Shown here piece after piece: positions 58,141-64,000 of a stretch of DNA of 64,000 bases (its first letter is position 1; every line of letters begins with the position of its first letter). The DNA comes from Neonectria sp. B-13. Lineage: Eukaryota; Ascomycota; Sordariomycetes; Hypocreales; Nectriaceae. Where the stretch lies: positions 1,772,182 to 1,836,181 of the forward strand of contig NOKP01000007.1 in NCBI GenBank assembly GCA_002682825.1. The letters run 5' to 3'. The notes below the pieces were generated by a model. The model was not told where the DNA came from. It saw only the letters and a list, made by a program, of their open reading frames with translations, and searched no databases. Position numbers and translations under genes: made by a program.

Positions 58141-58480
58141 AGTAGGTCTAAAGTATATAGTTTAATAATTAAATAGATTAAAATATTATAATAAGTAATA
58201 TAAGTTATAATAATAATATATAAAAGTAAGTTATTATATAATTAAATTATAATATTAATAGTTAAAGAGCTTAAGACTCTTATTTAATATACTAAGTAAA
58301 TATATATATATATACTTTATAGTATTCTATTAAATTATAGTTTAGAATTCTAATCCTATTTAATAGATTATAACTTAAAGTTATAATTTAAAATATATTA
58401 TAATTAAGAATTATAATCTATCTATAATTAGTAGGATATTAGTAGGAATAAGTATAATATATATATATTATATAACTAAG
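58141..58480 (+). repeat. Element F fragment, heavily mutated
   Basis: Contains AGAGCTTAAGACTCTTATTT and ATATACTAAGTAAATATATA, the A/T-shifted form of 10175-10220, followed by AATTATAGTTTAGAATTCTA and ATCCTATTTAATAGATTATA, which aligns to the hairpins at 10241-10290 through C-to-T and G-to-A changes. Confidence 0.7.
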
Positions 58481-58554
58481 GTTAATCTAGACTATAATAT
58501 ATAGCTTTTAAATTTCTTACTTAAGCTAATATTCTTACTTACTTTTATAATAGT

Positions 58555-58750
58555 TAAGTTTATTCTAAGAATATAGAATAAATCTAAGATATATAGTTTA
58601 ATAATTAAATAGATTAGAATATTATAATAAGTAATATAAGTTATAATAATAATATATAATAATAAATTATTATATAATTAAGTTAGAGTATTAATAGTTA
58701 AGAAGCTTAAGGCTTTTATTTAATATACTAAGTAAATATATATATATATA
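58555..58750 (+). repeat. Element F fragment
   Basis: Second copy of the F segment (TAATTAAATAGATTAGAATA, then AAGAAGCTTAAGGCTTTTAT and ACTAAGTAAATATATATATA). It ends where E copy 4 is inserted; the inserted element's left target duplication is made of F sequence. Confidence 0.65.
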
Positions 58751-58756
58751 ATATAA

Positions 58757-59808
58757 CACTATTGAAACTACTATTTAGACTACTATTTCTACTTATCCAT
58801 AATTGCACTGAACAGTTATATGTTTCCTTTGCTTAAGCTTAACAGAGGGATAGATCTTTGGATTTTAAACCTAATTATTGACTTTTGCCCCCTCTAGCTT
58901 CCTAGAACTCCCTCCGCCAAATCCCTCCACGCTTCATAGCCAATGTTAAAGATGACCAGATTCTCTTGCTTTCTAATGCAGTTATTACTCCTTTAATTAT
59001 AGGTTGGTTATTATAGTATTGCTTATTAGCTATATAACCCATAAGATATAGTCATTATGCTTTAGACTATCAATGAATCTCTTTTCTACATTAGTAGTAT
59101 TACTATTCCTTTCTAGCTTTAAAGCTAGCCCCTCTAGAAAGACCTATTCTATTGCAATCTATTGAGCTATTACTCTATTAGGCTAGATTCTATCTTATAG
59201 TAGGATACAATAACTAAAGACTATTAACTGGACTAATTCCTTAGCCTTAGAGCATTAATCAGTTTTAATCTCTTTTATATCTTATAGGTTAGACTTTTAA
59301 ACTGTAATTTATAGCTTAGAAATAAAGCTTGAATCCTCTTGAAATAGGCTATATAGGTTGTATAAGAGCCTATAGGTATAGCTTGGTGAGGGCTCGCCGG
59401 GCTGTAGTGTGATTCAGAAGGTCATCTTGTGTAATTGGTTGTGTAGTCTTTGTATTGTATGAAAGGTCAGATGGAATGCAAAGGGGTAGCCTGGAAAGCA
59501 CAGAGGCCGGGCTTTTATCCCAAGGGGTTTTAGCCTTTTCTAAGATCTAGCTTTTCCAAGGTCTAGCTTTTCCAAGATCCAGCTTTTCCAAGATCTAGCT
59601 TTTCCAAGATCTAGCTTTTCCAGCTGATTGGGGCAGTAAAACTTATACCTTAACTTTATAGTAGAAACTTTTATTTCCTTGAGTTATTATTACTTTAGGC
59701 TTAAGTATTAAGCCTATTATACTATTGTTTTTTCTATTTTCTTTTATACTATTTAACCTTTAGCCCTTTTTCTAAGTATATACTACTAAGGACTATTATA
59801 TTTAAATA
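58757..59808 (-). mobile_element. Element E copy 4 (minus), partly preserved
   Basis: Starts CACTATTGAAACTAC and ends ATTATATTTAAATA; the flanks carry the perfect 10-bp repeat TATAATATAA. The segment 59380-59640 keeps G/C (GAGGGCTCGCCGGGCTGTAG, AGAGGCCGGGCTTTTATCCC). Five minisatellite units lie at about 59540-59615, here mostly CTAGCTTTTCCAAGAT, which probably shows the ancestral unit. Confidence 0.88.
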
Positions 59809-59925
59809 TATAATATAAAGTAATAGTTACTTAAGAGTATATTAATTTTAAAGTATTATTACTTAAAGAGTAATATTATTCCTATAAGTTATAATCCTTT
59901 TATAATTAGTAAAGTAAAAAGTAAA

Positions 59926-62119
59926 TATTTAAATATAATAGTTCTTAGTAATATATACTTAGAGAAAGAACTAAAGATTAAATAATATAAAAGAAAATAG
60001 AAAAAATAATAATATAATAGGCTTAATACTTAAGCCTAAGATAATAATAACTTAAGGAAATAAAAGTTTCTACTATAAAATTAAAGTATAAGTTTTATTA
60101 TCTTAATTAGCTAAAAAAGCTAAATCTTAGAAAAGCTAGATCTTAGAAAAGCTAAATCTTAGAAAAGCTAGATTTTAGAAAAGCTAAATCTTAGAAAAGC
60201 TAAATCTTAAAAAAGCTAAATCTTAAAAAAGGCTAAAACCTCTTAGAATAAAAGCCTAACTTATAAAGCTTTATACTTTTTAGACTCTTTATATTCTATT
60301 TAACCTTTTATATAATATAAAGATTATATAACTAATTATATAAAATAACTATCTTTTGAATTATACTATAGCCTAATAAGCTCTTATTAAGCTATATTTA
60401 TAAGCTCTTATATAACCTATATAGTCTATTTTAAGTAGATTTAAGCCTTATTTCTAAGCTATAAATTATAGTTTAAAAGTTTAATCTATAAGATATAAAA
60501 GAGATTAAAACTAATTAATACCTTAAGATAAAAGAATTAGTCTAGTTAATAGTCTTTAGTTATTATATTTTACTATAAGATAGAATCTAGTTTAATAAAG
60601 TAATAGCTTAGTAAATTATAATAGAATAAGTCTTTCTAAAAGGGCTAGCTTTAAAGCTAAAAAGAAATAATAATATTACTAATATAGAAAAAAGGTTTAT
60701 TAATAGTCTAAAGTATAATAACTATATTTTATAGGTTATATAGCTAATAAGCCACTATTAAAACTACTATTTAGACTACTGTTTCTACTTATCTATAATT
60801 GCATTAAACAGTTATATATTTCCTTTGCTTAAGCTTAATAGAGGGATAGATCTTTAGATTTTAAACCTAATTATTGACTTTTGCCTTCTTTAAACTCCCT
60901 CTACTAAATCCCTCTATATAGCTTTATAGCTAATATTAAAGATAACTATAGTAGGATTCTCCTGCTTTCTAATATAGTTATTACTCCTTTAGTTATAGAT
61001 TGATTATTATAGTATTACTTATTAGCTATATAATCTATAAGATATAATCATTATACTTTAGACTATTAATAAACCTCTTTTCTATATTAATAGTATTATT
61101 ATTCCTTTCTAGCTTTAAAGCTAGCCTCTTTAGAAAGACCTATTCTATTGCAATCTATTAGGCTATTACTTTATTAGGCTAGATTCTATCTTATAGTAGG
61201 ATATAATAACTAAAGACTACTAATTAGACTAATTTCTTAGCCTTAGAGTATTAATTAGTTTTAACCTTTTTTATATCTTATAGATTAGACTTTTAAACTA
61301 TAATTTATAGCTTAGAAATAAGGCTTAAATCTACTTAAAATAGGCTATATAGATTATATAAGAGCTTATAGGTATAGCTTAATAAGAGCTTATTAGACTA
61401 TAGTATAATTTAGAAGAAAGTAATTATCTTATATAATTAGTTATATAATCTTTATATTATATAAAAGGTTAAATAAAATATAAAAGGCTTAAAAAGTATA
61501 AAAGCTAAGCTTTTATCCTAAGGGGTTTTAGCCTTTTCTAAGATTTAACTTTTCTAAGGTCTAGCTTTTCTAAGATCTAGCTTTTCTAAGATTTAACTTT
61601 TTTAAGATTTAGCTTTTCTAGCTAATTAAAGTAATAAAACTTATACTTTAACTTTATAATAGAAACTTTTATTTCCTTAAGTTATTATTACTTTAGACTT
61701 AGGTATTAAGCCTATTATACTATTGTTTTTTCTATTTTCTTTTATACTATTTAACCTTTAGCCCCTTCTCTAGGTATATACTACTAAGGACTATTATATC
61801 TAAATAGCTAATAAGTAATACTATACTAACTAACCTATAATTGAAGGAGTAATATATTAGAAAGTAAGAGAATCCTATAATTATCTTTAATATTAGCTAT
61901 AAAACTATATAGAGGGATTTAGCAGAGGGAGTTAAAAGCCTAATGGTTGTTCCTAGTATTAGCGGACTGATAGTAGCTGTTATAGAAGGGGCAAAAGTTA
62001 ATAATTAGGTTTAAAATCTAAAGATCTATCCCTCTATTAAGCTTAAGCAAAGGAAACATATAATTTAGTATAATTATAGATAAGTAGAAATAGTAGTTCA
62101 AATAGTAGTTTTAATAGTA
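59926..62119 (+). mobile_element. Element E copy 5 (plus), split by copy 6
   Basis: Starts TATTTAAATATAATAGTTC, runs to 60752, then is interrupted by copy 6 and resumes at 61807 with sequence matching 57.63-57.88 kb. It ends near TAGTAGTTTTAATAGTA; the outer flanks share GTAAAAAGTAAA. It has seven minisatellite units (about 60120-60232), the most of any copy. Confidence 0.85.
60753..61806 (-). mobile_element. Element E copy 6 (minus), nested in copy 5
   Basis: Starts CACTATTAAAACTAC and ends ATTATATCTAAATA. The 10-bp flanks are GCTAATAAGC and GCTAATAAGT, a duplication of host-element sequence that differs only by one C-to-T change. Five minisatellite units lie at about 61540-61615. Because it lies inside copy 5, it is the younger insertion. 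Confidence 0.87.
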
Positions 62120-62132
62120 GTAAAAAGTAAAT

Positions 62133-62182
62133 ATATTATAGTTCTACTAGTTGTAATTATCTAATCTAACTTAGGCTATAAT
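62133..62182 (+). repeat. Element G fragment
   Basis: TATAGTTCTACTAGTTGTAA followed by CTAATCTAACTTAGGCT is a mutated form of the G sequence kept at 36054-36100 (opposite strand). Confidence 0.6.
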
Positions 62183-62304
62183 AACTTTCTTAATAGACTT
62201 TATTAGTTTTTATCTCTCTTTTAATCTTAGCTAATTTAAACTAATTATTAAAAGAGATTACTAGCTAGTAAAAATATTATAATACTTATACCTTATTAAG
62301 ACTT

Positions 62305-62460
62305 TAATATCTACTAGCCTTAATATATTATAATAAGTAATATAAGTTATAATAATAATATATAATAGTAAGTTATTATATAACTAAGTATAATTATTAA
62401 TAGTTTAAAAGCTTAAGGCTTTTATTTAATATACTAAGTAAATATATATATATACTATAA
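62305..62460 (+). repeat. Element F fragment
   Basis: Same ordered words as the 58.2-kb copy (AATAAGTAATATAAGTTATA, AAAAGCTTAAGGCTTTTATT, ACTAAGTAAATATATATATA). Confidence 0.6.
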
Positions 62461-62524
62461 TAATTATAATATTTCTATAAGTAATTATTATAATAGTTAA
62501 GCTTAACCTAAAAGTCTAAAGTAG

Positions 62525-62705
62525 ATCTAAAGTATATAGTTTAATAATTAAGTAGATTAGAATATTATAATAAGTAATATAGATTATAATAGTAATATAC
62601 AAAAGTAAGTTATTATATAACTAAGTATTAAGTAAATTAAAGTATTAATAGCTAAAAGGCTTAAGGCTTTTATTTAATATATTAAATAAATATAATTATA
62701 TACTA
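62525..62705 (+). repeat. Element F fragment
   Basis: Fourth A/T-rich F copy (TAATTAAGTAGATTAGAATA, then AAAAGGCTTAAGGCTTTTAT and TTAAATAAATATAATTATAT). Confidence 0.6.
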
Positions 62706-62830
62706 TAGTAATTATATAGGCTTATTAAGTAATAATAAGTCTATTATTATAGTTTATTATAATAGAATAAGCTAAATAGTTTAGCTTATATAGTTAGAGT
62801 AAGTTTAGAAATATAAATATTATAAAAAGT

Positions 62831-62884
62831 GGGTATATTATAGTTCTACTAGTTGTAACTACCTAATCTCAACCTAGGCTTTAA
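62831..62884 (+). repeat. Element G fragment
   Basis: GGTATATTATAGTTCTACTA followed by GTTGTAACTACCTAATCTCA matches the reverse complement of 36054-36100 with C-to-T and G-to-A changes. Confidence 0.6.
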
Positions 62885-62980
62885 CAATTATAGTAATTAA
62901 AATAGTAATTATAGTAATTAGAGCTTTAATTATTATAATTATAGAGTTATAATAATTAGCTCTTATAATAGAAAGGAAAA

Positions 62981-63040
62981 GGTAGGTATATTATAGTTCT
63001 ATTAATTGTAACTACTTAGTCCTAACCCAGGCTGTAATAT
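62981..63040 (+). repeat. Element G fragment, moderately preserved
   Basis: TGTAACTACTTAGTCCTAAC followed by CCAGGCTGTAATATAT keeps more G/C than the other two G copies of the block, intermediate between them and 36.05 kb. Confidence 0.6.
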
Positions 63041-63313
63041 ATAGAGTTAGCCTTTAGCTAAATAAGATATAGTATAAAGAGGTCAAAAGAAGGTTTAGCC
63101 CTAGCTTAGGGGAAATATCAAGAACCATATGCGATAGCATATAGTACCCTTAACATGTGATCATATGGTTTCATAACAGGGAAGAGAAAATCTATATATA
63201 GCTAACTATTGTTCCATTCTATATATACCGGTAGTACTGTACAATATAACTCCCTTAATCGCTATCTAAAATAAAAATAGAAAAACATCATTTAACCCTA
63301 GAGCATACCATAA
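63041..63313. other. Right margin of the AT-rich block and 3' flank of the desaturase
   Basis: Composition returns to normal from about 63060. An imperfect inverted repeat with arms AACCATATG and CATATGGTT lies at 63123-63172. No gene seen. Confidence 0.4.
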
Positions 63314-64000
63314 TCATTCCCAATCTCCCCTTAAGAAAGCCCCTTCGGCAAGTACCCGTTCCTGACACTCCCGCAAATACCTCGCCTGTCGTCCGACCTC
63401 CTCTAATCTCCCTAGGACCCGGCCGTTACACTCCACGAAGCCATAGACTTCATATTTGACCCCTGTCTCCTTGGACCAAACCTTGACCTCTTCACTCGCC
63501 TTCCTGAGATTATGTCTCGGCATCGTCGGGAACAGGTGATGGACAGCCTGGAACTGCAAACCGCCGTGCATCCAGTCCAACCAAGCCGGGCAATCGACAT
63601 CCATAGTTGTGCGTAGCTGCTGCATGGCCCAGGGTTCGTTGCGGCCGGGCGTGATGGTTGACATGGCGAAGTGCGAAAGGGTGAATTGGACGTGAAGGGG
63701 CATGGTGACCATATGTGAGATCATGAGGAAAAGAAAGCGTTGGGTCCAGGTTGGGATGGTACACCACATGATGAGGTAGCCGAACCAGAACCAGAAGAAG
63801 ACCTGTCCTGAGAGCTCGTAAAACCGGTGCCATCTGTTTGACTTCGGGCCTTTGTCCCTGAAGATGAATTCTAGGGATAGGACGTAGAGATTGAAGCGGC
63901 CGAAGCAGAGTAGGGGGTAGTACAGGTATTTCTGATACGGGACAACGGTTTGGGCGAATGCGTTGTAGGTCATGACTCGGTCGTGGTAGGTCGAGTACAG
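63314..64000 (-). CDS. Delta-8 sphingolipid (front-end) fatty acid desaturase, C-terminal part, cut by window edge
   Basis: Membrane desaturase of the endoplasmic reticulum that introduces the delta-8 double bond of fungal glucosylceramide sphingoid bases. Visible are the last 228 codons, open to the right edge (frame reads LYSTYHDRVMTYNAFAQ before the first internal Met). Landmarks: PYQKYLYYPLLCFGRFNLYV, hydrophobic pairs FFWFWFGYLIMW and RFLFLMISHMVTMPLHVQF, and the third histidine box QFQAVHHLFP in which the first His is replaced by Gln, the hallmark of cytochrome-b5-fusion front-end desaturases. The b5 domain and the first two His boxes would lie beyond 64000. Stop TGA 63314-63316. Normal base composition right against the AT-rich block. 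Confidence 0.92.
   Translation of the reverse strand: MYSTYHDRVMTYNAFAQTVVPYQKYLYYPLLCFGRFNLYVLSLEFIFRDKGPKSNRWHRFYELSGQVFFWFWFGYLIMWCTIPTWTQRFLFLMISHMVTMPLHVQFTLSHFAMSTITPGRNEPWAMQQLRTTMDVDCPAWLDWMHGGLQFQAVHHLFPTMPRHNLRKASEEVKVWSKETGVKYEVYGFVECNGRVLGRLEEVGRQARYLRECQERVLAEGAFLRGDWE

Larger units (their letters stand above)
57884..58756. other. Spacer with element F fragments
   Basis: A/T-rich sequence between two E copies. It includes one F fragment at 58141-58480 (with the mutated hairpin array) and a second at 58555-58750. The rest (57.9-58.13 kb) is unassigned. Confidence 0.55.
52980..63240. other. RIP-like AT-rich transposon block
   Basis: A 10-kb isochore-like block whose recognisable content is six copies of one element (below), fragments of elements F and G, and unassigned A/T sequence. 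Comparison of copies shows almost only C-to-T and G-to-A differences, including CpA and CpG contexts, as expected for repeat-induced point mutation. No intact gene lies inside. Confidence 0.9.

Noticed and set aside
53375..62119. Element E copies as solo LTRs or a Ty3/Ty1 retrotransposon
   Set aside because: The flanking duplications are 10-12 bp, not 4-6, the ends are not TG...CA, and no direct terminal repeats are found within a copy.

Overview
The window is nuclear DNA of a filamentous ascomycete (Pezizomycotina, probably Sordariomycetes). This is inferred from short 50-110 nt introns with fungal branch points, a Zn2Cys6 regulator, a fungal PDR transporter, a killer-toxin-like GH18 chitinase, 2EXR and LysM/WSC proteins, a fungal NLR relic, and strong C-to-T/G-to-A decay of repeats that resembles repeat-induced point mutation (RIP).

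Layout. 1-4.3 kb: a PDR-type ABC transporter, cut by the left edge. 4.3-8.8 kb: mostly gene-poor, with one arm of a dispersed inverted repeat (5.9-6.2 kb), an ORF with internal repeats and an NmrA-family pseudogene. 8.8-23.3 kb: a metabolic block. It holds a short-chain dehydrogenase (SDR), a Baeyer-Villiger monooxygenase, a divergently transcribed HSL-type esterase, a Zn2Cys6 regulator, a nonsense-mutated second SDR, a decayed SDR tail, a beta-carbonic anhydrase in several small exons, and an intact NmrA-like oxidoreductase. The second arm of the inverted repeat lies at 17.9-18.15 kb, so the monooxygenase/esterase/regulator core sits between the two arms. 23.3-27.2 kb: no gene I can name.

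27.2-36 kb: a secreted-protein block of a very large LysM/ChtBD1/GH18 chitinase, a 2EXR protein, a secreted protein of unknown fold and a LysM-WSC protein. Together they suggest chitin or cell-wall attack and glycan shielding. 36-41 kb: a graveyard of decayed ankyrin repeats joined to a headless NLR/WD40 gene, a truncated CSC1-like channel and a pogo/Fot1 transposase relic. 41.8-52.5 kb: an F-box-like protein, a possible deaminase-like relic, a signal-peptide-less subtilisin with five exons, long empty stretches and a CYTH-domain protein.

52.5-63.3 kb: a very AT-rich block built largely from one transposon family. I can delimit six copies of about 1.03-1.13 kb by near-identical 10-12 bp target-site duplications. 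They are nested in each other and carry an internal 16-bp minisatellite. Fragments of two further dispersed elements (here F and G) are mixed in, and less mutated relatives of both survive at 10.1-10.4 kb and 36.05 kb. A delta-8 sphingolipid desaturase runs off the right edge.

How it may work together: the monooxygenase (ketone to ester), the esterase (ester to acid plus alcohol) and the SDRs (alcohol/ketone redox) form a plausible ketone-degrading or tailoring route under the Zn2Cys6 regulator. Two of its dehydrogenases look damaged. All functions are inferred from motifs read by eye; no searches were run.
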